DNA of 64,000 nt, from NCBI RefSeq assembly GCF_946886895.1, contig NZ_CAMPJO010000004.1, positions 124,001-188,000 on the forward strand, given 5' to 3'. Below the pieces are notes generated by a model. It saw only the letters and a list, made by a program, of their open reading frames with translations. It was not told the origin of the DNA and searched no databases. Position numbers and translations under genes: made by a program. Below, piece by piece: positions 1 to 7,731 of this stretch (positions within the stretch are counted from its first letter, which is position 1; the number at the start of each line of letters is the position of its first letter). This DNA comes from an uncultured Marinobacter sp. Lineage in GTDB: Bacteria; Pseudomonadota; Gammaproteobacteria; Pseudomonadales; Oleiphilaceae.

Positions 1-2055
1 GCCTCCGGTGGCAGCAACGGCTACGACCACAAGAAAATGGGGATTACCGCCCGGGGTGCCTGGGTTTCCGTGGAGCGGCATTTCCGTGAAGTGGGCATCA
101 ATCCGGCTCTCGACGAATTCACCGCCATCGGCATTGGCGATATGGCCGGCGACGTGTTCGGGAACGGTCTGCTGAGCTCCGAGAAAACCCGGCTGGTGGC
201 CGCGTTCAACCACATCCACATTTTCATCGACCCGACGCCGGAGCCCGAGAAGAGCTACAAGGAGCGCAAGCGTCTGTTTGAGTTGCCCCGATCGGCCTGG
301 ACTGATTACGACAGCAAGCTGATTTCCAAAGGCGGCGGAGTCTTCAGCCGGAACGCCAAGTCCATTCCGGTCAGCGCCGAGATGAAAAAGCTGCTTGGAA
401 TCAAAGCGGACCGGGTGCCGCCGAATATGCTGATTTCCCATATCCTCCGGTCCCAGGTGGATCTGCTCTGGGTGGGGGGCATCGGGACCTATGTGAAAGC
501 GAGCAGTGAGTCCCACAGTGACGTCGGGGACAAGGCCAATGATGGCTTGAGAATCAATGGCTCGGAACTTCGCTGCAGGGTCGTGGGCGAAGGCGGTAAC
601 CTGGGCCTGACCCAGCTTGGCCGGATCGAGTATGCGCTCAAGGGCGGCCGCCTGAACACGGACTTTATTGATAACTCCGGCGGTGTCGACTGCTCGGACC
701 ATGAAGTCAACATGAAGATTCTGTTGAACCGTGCCGTGGCGCTGGGGGATCTGACGGGCAAACAGCGTAATGTCATGCTTGAGGACATGACCGATGACGT
801 GGCTGCCCTGGTACTGAAAAACAACTACCGCCAGACCCAGGCCATCAGCATTGCCAGTGAGGATGCCGCGATCCGGCTGGAGGAATACCGGCGCCTGATG
901 AACACCTTCGAGGCCGAAGGCAAGCTGAACCGTGCCCTGGAGTTCCTGCCGGACGACGAAACGCTGTCTGAGCGCAAGCTGGACAAGAAGGGGCTGACCC
1001 GGCCGGAACTGTCGGTGCTGATTTCTTACGTCAAGGGCGATCTGAAGCAGACCCTGAATGCCAGCCATCTGCCCGACGACCCCTTGCTGGCGGGTGAAAT
1101 GTACAAGGTGTTCCCCCGGGAGCTGACCCAGAAGTTCTCCGGGGAACTGGGTGAACATCAGTTGCGCCGGGAAATCATTGCCACCCAGATTGCCAATGAC
1201 ATGGTCAATCACATGGGGATTACCTTTGTTGAGCGCTTAAGCCAGTCCACCGGTGCCGATGCGGCGTCTATAGCGCTGGCCTGGATTATTGCCCGGGACG
1301 TGTTCCGGATCGATAACTGGTGGGACCGGATAGAAGATCTGGATTTCCACGTGCCGGCCCAGTTGCAGATGGAGCTGATGCAGGACCTGATGCGCCTGAT
1401 GCGCCGGTCGGTCCGCTGGCTGCTGCGTAACCGGCGGGCAGAACTGAACATCCAGAATCATATGGAGCGGTTTGCCGACAGTGTCTGGGCCATTACCTCC
1501 AGCCTTCCGGACTATCTTGGTGAGCAGGCCCGCCTGGCCTGGGAAAAGCGCCACCAGGCCCTGGCCGAAGCCGGTCTGCCCAAAGAGCTGGCGTCGGTGG
1601 TATCCGGCACCGGTTATCTGTATTCCTCGCTGGGGATTATCGAGGCCCAGGAGGCGACCGGGATGCCACTGAAAACCGTGGCCAACCTCTATTACGAGCT
1701 CGGTGACCGGCTTGACCTGAACTGGTTCGCCAACGCCATCGCCAAGCTGACGCCGGTGTCTCACTGGCAGGCTCTGGCCCGGGAAAGCTTCCGGGAAGAC
1801 CTGGAGTGGCAGCAGCGAGCGCTGACTACCGGGGTACTGCGGCTGGCCGAGAAGCCCGACGATGTTCCGGCCAGCGTCGACAGCTGGCTGCAGCGGCATG
1901 AGCCGATGATTGACCGTTGGAAATCCATGCTGGCGGAACTCAAGGGTGTGCGTGAGCCGGAGTACGCCATGTTCTCGGTTGCCCTGCGCGAGCTTCTGGA
2001 TCTTGCCCAGAGCACCATGCACCAGCCGCACGGGGAAGGTGTTCAGGCCAACTGA
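1..2055 (+). CDS. gdhB: NAD-specific glutamate dehydrogenase, C-terminal part (5' end outside window)
   Basis: This is the last ~684 codons of a large (~1,600-residue class) NAD-glutamate dehydrogenase, which oxidatively deaminates glutamate to 2-oxoglutarate. The reading frame is open from base 1 and opens with the glycine-rich GGSNGYDHKKMGIT stretch, inside the catalytic part. The GGVDCSDHEVNMKILLN segment near residue 225 is a family hallmark. It is followed by the long all-helical C-terminal region typical of this class and absent from the 450-residue enzymes. It ends in TGA with no frameshift. Known: such enzymes support growth on glutamate and arginine. Inferred: together with putA at the far end of the window it would feed amino acid carbon into the TCA cycle. 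The true start lies upstream. Confidence 0.93.
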   Translation, partial: ASGGSNGYDHKKMGITARGAWVSVERHFREVGINPALDEFTAIGIGDMAGDVFGNGLLSSEKTRLVAAFNHIHIFIDPTPEPEKSYKERKRLFELPRSAWTDYDSKLISKGGGVFSRNAKSIPVSAEMKKLLGIKADRVPPNMLISHILRSQVDLLWVGGIGTYVKASSESHSDVGDKANDGLRINGSELRCRVVGEGGNLGLTQLGRIEYALKGGRLNTDFIDNSGGVDCSDHEVNMKILLNRAVALGDLTGKQRNVMLEDMTDDVAALVLKNNYRQTQAISIASEDAAIRLEEYRRLMNTFEAEGKLNRALEFLPDDETLSERKLDKKGLTRPELSVLISYVKGDLKQTLNASHLPDDPLLAGEMYKVFPRELTQKFSGELGEHQLRREIIATQIANDMVNHMGITFVERLSQSTGADAASIALAWIIARDVFRIDNWWDRIEDLDFHVPAQLQMELMQDLMRLMRRSVRWLLRNRRAELNIQNHMERFADSVWAITSSLPDYLGEQARLAWEKRHQALAEAGLPKELASVVSGTGYLYSSLGIIEAQEATGMPLKTVANLYYELGDRLDLNWFANAIAKLTPVSHWQALARESFREDLEWQQRALTTGVLRLAEKPDDVPASVDSWLQRHEPMIDRWKSMLAELKGVREPEYAMFSVALRELLDLAQSTMHQPHGEGVQAN

Positions 2056-2143
2056 TGCTGGCGTCGAGTATTGCTTTACGTCAAGGGTTTGCGTTCAATG
2101 GTCATTTGGATGTCTATGATCACTTATTGGAAGGAGCAGCGTA

Positions 2144-2827
2144 ATGGGTCAGCTCGACCATCTTCTTGAAAAAAACCGGTCCTGGGCGGACGGCATCAAG
2201 GCACAGGATCCGGAGTTTTTCCTTCGGCTGTCCCAACAGCAGGCCCCTGAGTACCTCTGGATTGGTTGTGCCGATAGTCGAGTGCCCGCAAATCAGATCG
2301 TGGATCTGCTGCCGGGCGAGCTGTTTGTGCACCGGAACGTTGCCAACGTGGTGGTGCATACCGATTTCAACTGTCTGTCGGTGCTGCAGTTCGCGATAGA
2401 CGTGCTCAAGGTCAAGCACGTGCTGGTGGTGGGCCACTATGGCTGTGGCGGCGTGGCGGCGGCGTTGCGCAACGAGGGCTTTGGTCTGATCGGTAACTGG
2501 TTGCGGCACGTGCAGGATGTGCGTGACCGGCACCAGGCTGTGCTGGATGCACTGCCATCGCAACAGGACCGGATTGATCGCCTGTGCGAACTCAACGTAG
2601 TGGAACAGGTAGGCCATGTTTGCCAGAACAGCATCGTTCAGGAAGCCTGGCGCCGCGGCCAGCCGCTGTCGGTGCACGGATTCGTTTACGATGTGGCAGA
2701 CGGCATCCTGCGGGATCTGGGGCTGTGCGTATCTGGTGAGGAAGAGGGCGAGCGCGTCCGCCAGACCAGCCTGGACGAGCTGGTGATACGCCCCGTCCGC
2801 TCGGGCCGTCAGAAAAAAGTTCGGTGA
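2144..2827 (+). CDS. can: beta-class carbonic anhydrase
   Basis: Zinc enzyme interconverting CO2 and bicarbonate in the cytoplasm. The 227-residue protein carries the beta-class ligands in register with E. coli Can: Cys42-x-Asp44-x-Arg46 (CADSR), then His98 and Cys101 (GHYGCGG). A strong ribosome site (GGAAGGAG) lies about 7 nt before the ATG. The stop overlaps the GTG of the next gene (GTGA), suggesting translational coupling with rsmC. A possible promoter in the 88-bp gap upstream is weak (TATGAT near 2114 with no good -35). Bicarbonate supply for carboxylases, including fatty acid synthesis, is the known role of this family. Confidence 0.95.
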   Translation: MGQLDHLLEKNRSWADGIKAQDPEFFLRLSQQQAPEYLWIGCADSRVPANQIVDLLPGELFVHRNVANVVVHTDFNCLSVLQFAIDVLKVKHVLVVGHYGCGGVAAALRNEGFGLIGNWLRHVQDVRDRHQAVLDALPSQQDRIDRLCELNVVEQVGHVCQNSIVQEAWRRGQPLSVHGFVYDVADGILRDLGLCVSGEEEGERVRQTSLDELVIRPVRSGRQKKVR

Positions 2828-3867
2828 GGTCGCCGGCCCAGGAAGCGCTGCTCAGAAATCGACCTCTGCTGCGTGGCCGTATCGCGTTGCTCGGGCCCGC
2901 TTCCGATCATCTGTTGCCGGAACTGCCTGGGGGCGGTCTGGTGATGAGCGAACACGCCGGTGTCTGCGCAAGCCTTGCCGCTCACAGTGGCTGGCAGGTC
3001 TGTTTCGGTTATGACGATGCAGCCCTGGCGAGGGGCGGTTTTGACTCGGTGGTGGTGTTTTTGCCCAAGGCACGGGCAGAGCTGGATATGCGTCTGGCTC
3101 TGGCCCGCTGGCTGGCAGCTGCGGGTGCCCGGCTGATCCTGGTGGGCGAAAAGAAAGAAGGCATCGCTGGCGCCGTGAAGCAACTCAGGGCCGTGGTGCC
3201 GCAGGCTGCCAAGGCCGACAGTGCCCGGCACTGTCAGGTGTGGTGTGCCGATAACCTGCAATCACTGCCGGAGTTCTCGGTATCACAGTGGCTCAACTGG
3301 AGTCGCATCGAGTGTTCAGGAGTGGCTGTGGACGTGGCCGGCCTGCCGGGGATTTTCAGCCAGGGCGAGCTGGATGAGGGGACACGGATGCTGCTGGAGT
3401 CCTTCGATACATGGCCCCCGGCCGCCGGGCAACGGGTGCTGGATTTCGCCTGCGGGGCCGGGGTGGTTGGTGCCTGGCTGCAGGCCTGGCAGCGTAGGCA
3501 GGGTCTGCCGGTGGCGACAGTGGATGGGCTGGATGTCCAGTCCCAGGCCGTGGTTTGCGCGGGCGCTACCTACCAGCAAAACGATGCGTCTGGTGATATT
3601 CTGGCGTCGGATGGCCTGGCCGGTGTTGACGGTGTCTGGCCGGTCATCGTCAGTAATCCACCCTTTCATACCGGTGTTAAGACCGATACCTCCATGACCG
3701 AACAGTTCCTCAGGGACGCCGCCCGTCACCTGCCCCGGGCAGGTGAACTTCGCCTGGTCGCCAACCGGTTTCTGCCCTATGAGAGCCTGATGGCGCGCTG
3801 CGTCGGGCCGGTTGAGAGATTACTGGAGGATCGCCGGTTCACGGTGTATCGGGCCTTCAGGCGATAG
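2824..3867 (+). CDS. rsmC: 16S rRNA m2G1207 methyltransferase RsmC-like
   Basis: SAM-dependent guanine-N2 methyltransferase for the small ribosomal subunit. The 347 residues match E. coli RsmC in length and layout: a degenerate N-terminal methyltransferase-like domain (about 1-160) and a catalytic C-terminal domain with the SAM loop VLDFACGAGVVG near residue 205 and the catalytic NPPFHTG motif near residue 279. The start is a GTG overlapping the can stop by 4 bp; no separate ribosome site is evident, so coupling is likely. The next gene, RlmG-like, is a paralogue acting on the large subunit. Assignment to G1207 rather than another guanine rests on family resemblance. Confidence 0.85.
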   Translation: MRSPAQEALLRNRPLLRGRIALLGPASDHLLPELPGGGLVMSEHAGVCASLAAHSGWQVCFGYDDAALARGGFDSVVVFLPKARAELDMRLALARWLAAAGARLILVGEKKEGIAGAVKQLRAVVPQAAKADSARHCQVWCADNLQSLPEFSVSQWLNWSRIECSGVAVDVAGLPGIFSQGELDEGTRMLLESFDTWPPAAGQRVLDFACGAGVVGAWLQAWQRRQGLPVATVDGLDVQSQAVVCAGATYQQNDASGDILASDGLAGVDGVWPVIVSNPPFHTGVKTDTSMTEQFLRDAARHLPRAGELRLVANRFLPYESLMARCVGPVERLLEDRRFTVYRAFRR

Positions 3868-3897
3868 CCTGTGCCCGGTTTCACCGGCCCTGGAACG

Positions 3898-3921
3898 AAA
3901 AAAGCCCCTGGGGTGAGGGGC
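3898..3921 (-). terminator. rho-independent terminator read on the minus strand
   Basis: On the minus strand the sequence reads GCCCCT, a 6-nt loop, AGGGGC and then six T residues. On the plus strand the hairpin is followed by AAAAGG, so it does not fit as the rsmC terminator. There is no minus-strand gene at this spot to terminate, which is why a small minus-strand transcript is suspected (see the ncRNA entry). Confidence 0.6.
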
Positions 3922-4000
3922 AAAAGGTTCGCATCCAGAACACACGGAGCCAACCGGAAAAGGGTATTCACTGTGAACTCCCCTAACTTAGGATTAATTT
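3898..4000 (-). ncRNA. candidate small RNA or short transcript in the rsmC-rlmG gap
   Basis: Speculative. The 182-bp gap between rsmC and rlmG ends, on the minus strand, in a good rho-independent terminator (3898-3921) that serves no annotated gene. Upstream on that strand lie a possible -35 TTGTCA (about 4032-4037) and AT-rich sequence with a TATTCT hexamer, though spacing is not ideal (23 nt; closer pairings give poor -10 boxes). A GGGGAG followed by GTG (near 3973) could start translation, but that frame runs through the terminator, so a coding role is less likely. No known RNA family was recognised. Confidence 0.3.
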
Positions 4001-4049
4001 CTAGAATAATCAGCCTAGAATGACGACCGTGTGACAAATCCCCCATTGG

Positions 4050-5195
4050 ATGCCTGAAATGACAAGCCCTCTGCTGGATGCTCCCGGCGGCCCGCTCCTG
4101 CTTCGGCGCCCCGGCGCTGGTGATCCGTCGCTTCGCGCCTGGGATGCCGCCGATGAGCAGTTGTTGGGTGAAGCCCATGACCGACTGCACCCCGGGTCCG
4201 CGCCCAAGGTTCTGGTGGTTGATGATACGTTGGGTGCCCTGACACTTGGCCTCGACGCATTTTTGCCCACCGTGGTCGCCGACAGTGCAGCGTTTGCCAG
4301 CGCGCTGGCCGGTAACCTCGACCTGAACCCGGGCGTCAGCGGCCCGAGGGACGTTCACAACTGGGGCAGTCCGCCGGAAGGCCGGTTCGATGTCATCCTT
4401 CTGCGCATTCCCCGCCACGGCGATTACCTGGCCTGGCTGTTGCGATGGGTCAATGACCATCTGGCGGAGGGTGGCCTGCTGCTGGCCGGTGGCATGATCA
4501 AACATCTTCCGGATCGCAGTGTCGAGGTGTTTGCCGGAGCCGTGGAGACGGAACAGGTCCTCCCGGCCCGGAAGAAGGCTCGCGTGATTGTGTGCCGGAA
4601 AGGGCCGGCCGGGCTGGCGGACTGGCCTGGTGTCTGGAAAGGCTACAGCCTGGAGGGCGGGTGGCCCCGGCTGGAAGCCTTGCCGGCGGTCTTTTCCCGG
4701 GAGCGTCTGGACATCGGCACCCGCGCGCTCCTGCCCCATGTGGAGGAGCTGGTCCGCGGGCTTCCGCCGGCGCCCCGTATCCTCGATCTTGCCTGTGGTA
4801 ACGGCGTGCTGGGGCTGGTTGCCCTGATTGCCCGGCCTGACAGCGAGCTGGTGTTCAGCGACGTATCGAGCCAGGCGCTGCTGAGCGCCCGCCACAATGC
4901 CGGGCAGGCAAGCCCGGAACGGCCGCCGGTGTTCCTGCATGGCGACGGCATCGTCGGGGATCCGGGCCCGTTTGATCTGATCCTGCTGAACCCGCCGTTC
5001 CACGACGGCGGCGCAGTCGGTGACCATGTGGCCCTGCGCCTGTTCAGTCACGCCACCCGGCAGTTGTCCGGCACTGGCCGGTTATTGATGGTGGGCAACC
5101 GGCATCTGGGCTACCACCGGAGCCTGAAGCGATTTTTCAGCAAGGTCCGGCAGCGGGATGCTACCCCGAAATTCGTGGTATTCGAAGCCTGTTAG
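4050..5195 (+). CDS. rlmG: 23S rRNA m2G1835 methyltransferase RlmG-like
   Basis: SAM-dependent guanine-N2 methyltransferase of the large subunit rRNA. The 381 residues match E. coli RlmG in length. A degenerate N-terminal methyltransferase domain (about 1-180) precedes a catalytic domain with the SAM loop ILDLACGNGVLG near residue 247 and the NPPFHDGGAVGDHVA motif near residue 314. The DHVA segment after NPPFH is RlmG-like and separates it from the neighbouring RsmC. An in-frame ATG nine bases downstream (4059) is an alternative start; neither has a strong ribosome site. A possible own promoter lies in the gap (TAGAAT around 4001). Confidence 0.87.
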   Translation: MPEMTSPLLDAPGGPLLLRRPGAGDPSLRAWDAADEQLLGEAHDRLHPGSAPKVLVVDDTLGALTLGLDAFLPTVVADSAAFASALAGNLDLNPGVSGPRDVHNWGSPPEGRFDVILLRIPRHGDYLAWLLRWVNDHLAEGGLLLAGGMIKHLPDRSVEVFAGAVETEQVLPARKKARVIVCRKGPAGLADWPGVWKGYSLEGGWPRLEALPAVFSRERLDIGTRALLPHVEELVRGLPPAPRILDLACGNGVLGLVALIARPDSELVFSDVSSQALLSARHNAGQASPERPPVFLHGDGIVGDPGPFDLILLNPPFHDGGAVGDHVALRLFSHATRQLSGTGRLLMVGNRHLGYHRSLKRFFSKVRQRDATPKFVVFEAC

Positions 5196-5210
5196 ACGGC
5201 GTCCGGGTCG

Positions 5211-5831
5211 TCAGAGTGTCGGCGCCGGCCGGTCGTAACCGAGTCTGGACAGGGTGTCGACAATGGTCTGGGTCTGGCTGTCGATTTCAATGTTTACCCG
5301 GCTGCCCTCGGTTATCCCGCCAAAGGTCGTGGCCCTCAGGGTTTCCGGAATAAGGTGCACATTGAACCGGTTGCCTCTGACCTCACCGATGGTCAGACTG
5401 GCGCCGTTAATGGCAACGTAGCCCTTGGGAAACAGGTATCGGGTCCACTCGTCCGGCACGTCAAACCACAGCGTCACGTTGTTCTCGGAGCGGAGAATCT
5501 CGACGATCCGGGCCGTGGTGTGAATGTGCCCGGACAACAAGTGGCCACCGATCTCATCCCCGATCCGGGCCGCCCGCTCAAAGTTGACGGAATCTCCCGG
5601 GGTCAGCTCTCCCAGGGTGGTGAGCCGGAGGGTTTCCTGCATGGCATCGAACGTTAACACCGTGCCCGACTGGCGGGTCACTGTCAGGCAGGTGCCATTA
5701 ATGGCGACCGAGGCGCCAATGGTCACGCCGTCGGCCTGCTGTTCCGGCAGGCGTATTGCCAGTGTGCTCAGGCCCGTGGCCGCGGTGACCTCCTCGATTA
5801 CAGCGATACCCTGGACAATACCTGTGAACAT
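5211..5831 (-). CDS. ribE: riboflavin synthase, alpha subunit
   Basis: Dismutates two 6,7-dimethyl-8-ribityllumazine molecules to riboflavin. The 206-residue protein has the two tandem lumazine-binding barrel repeats: the first from MFTGIVQ at residue 1 with NGTCLTV, the second from GHLLSGHIH near residue 97 with NGASLTIGE. It is a monocistronic-looking minus-strand gene, convergent with rlmG (15 bp apart). A good ribosome site (GGAG) lies 8 nt before ATG. The other rib genes are not nearby. I looked for an FMN riboswitch in the leader and did not see one, but there is a perfect 10-bp stem-loop (separate entry). A non-enzymatic lumazine protein is less likely given both intact repeats. Confidence 0.93.
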   Translation of the reverse strand: MFTGIVQGIAVIEEVTAATGLSTLAIRLPEQQADGVTIGASVAINGTCLTVTRQSGTVLTFDAMQETLRLTTLGELTPGDSVNFERAARIGDEIGGHLLSGHIHTTARIVEILRSENNVTLWFDVPDEWTRYLFPKGYVAINGASLTIGEVRGNRFNVHLIPETLRATTFGGITEGSRVNIEIDSQTQTIVDTLSRLGYDRPAPTL

Positions 5832-5849
5832 AGCGTGATCTCCTGAAAT

Positions 5850-5884
5850 GGAACGCCGGGCGGCAATCTGGTGGCCGGCGTTCC
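5850..5884 (-). repeat. 10-bp perfect stem-loop in the ribE leader
   Basis: GGAACGCCGG (5850-5859) and CCGGCGTTCC (5875-5884) are exact inverted arms with a 15-nt loop. On the minus strand the hairpin would form about 19 nt before the ribE ATG, immediately upstream of its GGAG ribosome site, and inside the leader if the predicted promoter at 5909-5937 is used. There is no T-run, so it is not a terminator. A role in translation or mRNA stability is only inferred. Confidence 0.55.
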
Positions 5885-5908
5885 GGTGGCCGGCACGTCG
5901 GTGGGTGA

Positions 5909-5937
5909 AGGATAACGGGGTGTCGGCATGATGCCAA
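5909..5937 (-). promoter_or_regulatory. predicted sigma70 promoter for ribE
   Basis: Minus-strand TTGGCA (5932-5937), 17-nt spacer, TATCCT (5909-5914). It would give a leader of about 70 nt containing the stem-loop at 5850-5884. Confidence 0.4.
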
Positions 5938-5974
5938 GGCCAGCGGGTTCCGGGCCGTTGTTACAGCACGGTCA

Positions 5975-6003
5975 TTCAAGAAAGCGGGAAAGTCGCCGAT
6001 AAT
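5975..6003 (+). promoter_or_regulatory. predicted sigma70 promoter for the 6062 gene
   Basis: TTCAAG (5975-5980), 17-nt spacer, GATAAT (5998-6003). The start of transcription would be about 50 nt before the ATG at 6062. Boxes are moderate matches. Confidence 0.4.
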
Positions 6004-6061
6004 ACGAAGAACACCGACCGGCTTTTGCCTCCGCCCGACAGCAGCGCACTGGACACACACC

Positions 6062-6934
6062 ATGGCCCGGAACCAGCCGACAGCAAGCTCTCCGCCCGAC
6101 CCTGACCAGGGGGCGGTGTTGCGCCCGGGCCGTGCAGCCGATCCGGTGCCTGGCTCCGCGCTGAGCGCCGAAGAACGCCCCACGACTGCGTCTGAGCCAC
6201 GGGCGCAGTCGTCAGAGGAGGGTGAACACACCCGGGCCGCCGGTACGTCGCCCGAGCCGTCCGACGAGGCCGGACCGGAGGCGATTGAACAGGCCCTCGC
6301 CGAGTCCCGGCAGCGCCAGTTGCGGCTGATGCTTCGACAATGCGACCGGATTCTGCTGATGGATTTCGATCTGCTGGCGATGAACGACTGGCCCGATAAT
6401 TACAGCCTCGCCGCGGCCCGCCGCAATCGTGACTTGTGGGTGTTTACCGTTATGGTGGCGGTGCTGGTCTTCCTGAGCGGGCTGACGGGGTTCGTGCCCG
6501 CCTGGATTGCCGGCGGCGGCTTCGGTGCTTTTGTGATCGTGCTGCTACTGGGTGTGCCGGTGGTACGGCGCCTGTACACCTCAAAACCGTCCTACCTCGA
6601 CCTGATCCTCCGTCGCCAGCGTATGATGCGTGACGCCCGGACACACGCGGCGCACCTGGAGGATCGTGATGGCCTGATCTGGCAGTGCGCCCGAATGGTG
6701 GAATTCAATCCGGCCCTGAAGAATACCCGGTTCAGTGATTTGCTGCGGTTGTCGGAACAGCGTGTCCTGCCCCGGCACCTGACCCGCCGGGAGCATGTAC
6801 GGCTGTATCTGATTTATCTGTTGGAGGCCGAAAAGGCGTACGAGCGAGCCCAGGCTGCCTTCTTTGAAGGTAACCAGCAGGCTATCGACCGTGGCTGGCG
6901 TGGCGCGGTGACCTTACCGGAGCGCAGAACTTGA
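6062..6934 (+). CDS. hypothetical two-helix membrane protein
   Basis: Not recognised. The 290-residue protein starts with a low-complexity, Pro/Ser/Glu-rich stretch (about 1-75), continues with a charged helix, and has two closely spaced hydrophobic segments (about 125-147 and 149-168) that form a membrane hairpin. A basic, helix-rich C-terminal domain follows (about 170-290) with many Arg and Leu residues (LILRRQRMMRDARTH) and is probably cytoplasmic. No catalytic motif is visible. It stands 60 bp upstream of psrA in the same direction; the psrA promoter and operators lie in that gap, so the two genes probably have separate control. It probably has its own promoter at 5975-6003. Confidence 0.75.
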   Translation: MARNQPTASSPPDPDQGAVLRPGRAADPVPGSALSAEERPTTASEPRAQSSEEGEHTRAAGTSPEPSDEAGPEAIEQALAESRQRQLRLMLRQCDRILLMDFDLLAMNDWPDNYSLAAARRNRDLWVFTVMVAVLVFLSGLTGFVPAWIAGGGFGAFVIVLLLGVPVVRRLYTSKPSYLDLILRRQRMMRDARTHAAHLEDRDGLIWQCARMVEFNPALKNTRFSDLLRLSEQRVLPRHLTRREHVRLYLIYLLEAEKAYERAQAAFFEGNQQAIDRGWRGAVTLPERRT

Positions 6935-6959
6935 CAGGCCGGCACTTCAAACGTATGTT
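6931..6959 (+). promoter_or_regulatory. sigma70 promoter of psrA
   Basis: TTGACA (6931-6936, exact consensus), 17-nt spacer, TATGTT (6954-6959). The -10 box lies inside the first PsrA operator, the arrangement expected for autorepression. Confidence 0.7.
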
Positions 6960-6974
6960 TTAAACAGACGTTTG
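6948..6974 (+). promoter_or_regulatory. two abutting PsrA operators
   Basis: The known PsrA site in Pseudomonas is G/CAAAC-N(2-4)-GTTTG/C. Two matches abut here: CAAAC-GTAT-GTTTT (6948-6961) and TAAAC-AGAC-GTTTG (6961-6974). They cover the psrA -10 box and the presumed transcription start. Direct binding is inferred from the match and from known autoregulation of the family. Confidence 0.75.
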
Positions 6975-6994
6975 CTAAAGGCTTGGAAAATAAC

Positions 6995-7672
6995 ATGGCT
7001 CAGTCTGATACCGTTGACCGCATTCTGGATGCCGCCGAGGAGCTGTTTGCCGATCGTGGCTTCTCGGAAACCTCGCTCCGGATGATTACCAGTAAGGCTA
7101 AAGTAAATCTGGCCGCTGTCAATTACCACTTTGGTTCAAAGAACGCCCTGATCCATGCGGTGTTTGCCCGCTTTCTGACGCCGTTTTCAGCGACCCTTGA
7201 GAACGCCTTCGATGAACTGGAAGCCCGCTGCGATGGCACCCCGCCAACGCTGTACCAGACATTGTGGGCGCTGACCGAGAGCGCGGTGCGCATGCCGCAG
7301 CGGAACGAGAAGGGTATTTCCATTTTTATGCGCCTGCTGGGGCTGGCCTACACCCAGTCCCAGGGCCACCTGCGTAAATTTCTGGAGCAGGAATACAGCG
7401 AGCCCTTCGGCCGTTTTATGCGCCTGCTCAAGGAAGCAACGCCACAGCTCTCCTCGGTTGACCGTTACTGGCGTATTCAGTTCATGCTGGGCGCCACTGC
7501 ATTCACCATGTCCAGTAGCGACGCCTTACGCGATATTCTGCAGAACAAGCTGGGCGTGGAAACCACCGTGCAGGAAATTGCCGCGCGTCTGGTACCGTTC
7601 CTGGCAGCGGGCATGCAGGCGGAAGACAAAATGCTGGTTCCGGGCGCTGGCACCAAGGTCTCGGTTGCCTGA
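6995..7672 (+). CDS. psrA: TetR-family transcriptional regulator PsrA
   Basis: Fatty-acid-responsive DNA-binding regulator. The start is placed at ATG 6995, giving MAQSDTVDRILDAAEELF, the same beginning as Pseudomonas PsrA; an in-frame TTG at 6983 would overlap the leader and has no ribosome site. The protein is 225 residues. The TetR helix-turn-helix is at about 25-45 (LRMITSKAKVNLAAVNYHFG), followed by an all-helical ligand domain. In Pseudomonas PsrA represses itself and beta-oxidation genes, binds long-chain fatty acids and affects rpoS. The promoter here is overlaid by two consensus operators. In Pseudomonas a nagZ gene lies between psrA and the MTI phosphorylase; here an L,D-transpeptidase and MscS gene take that place. 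Confidence 0.9.
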   Translation: MAQSDTVDRILDAAEELFADRGFSETSLRMITSKAKVNLAAVNYHFGSKNALIHAVFARFLTPFSATLENAFDELEARCDGTPPTLYQTLWALTESAVRMPQRNEKGISIFMRLLGLAYTQSQGHLRKFLEQEYSEPFGRFMRLLKEATPQLSSVDRYWRIQFMLGATAFTMSSSDALRDILQNKLGVETTVQEIAARLVPFLAAGMQAEDKMLVPGAGTKVSVA

Positions 7673-7731
7673 GCTCCGCCCCGTCGGTTAGGCTTCGATC
7701 TGGTACTGGCCTGATGGGAGCCTGAACGGTT

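Noticed and set aside
3777..5051. 424-codon minus-strand frame across rlmG and the gap
   Set aside because: It runs antisense to RlmG and through a terminator, with no family features; only the non-coding small RNA idea was kept.
5832..6061. FMN riboswitch ahead of ribE
   Set aside because: The conserved RFN core is not recognisable; only a simple stem-loop is present.
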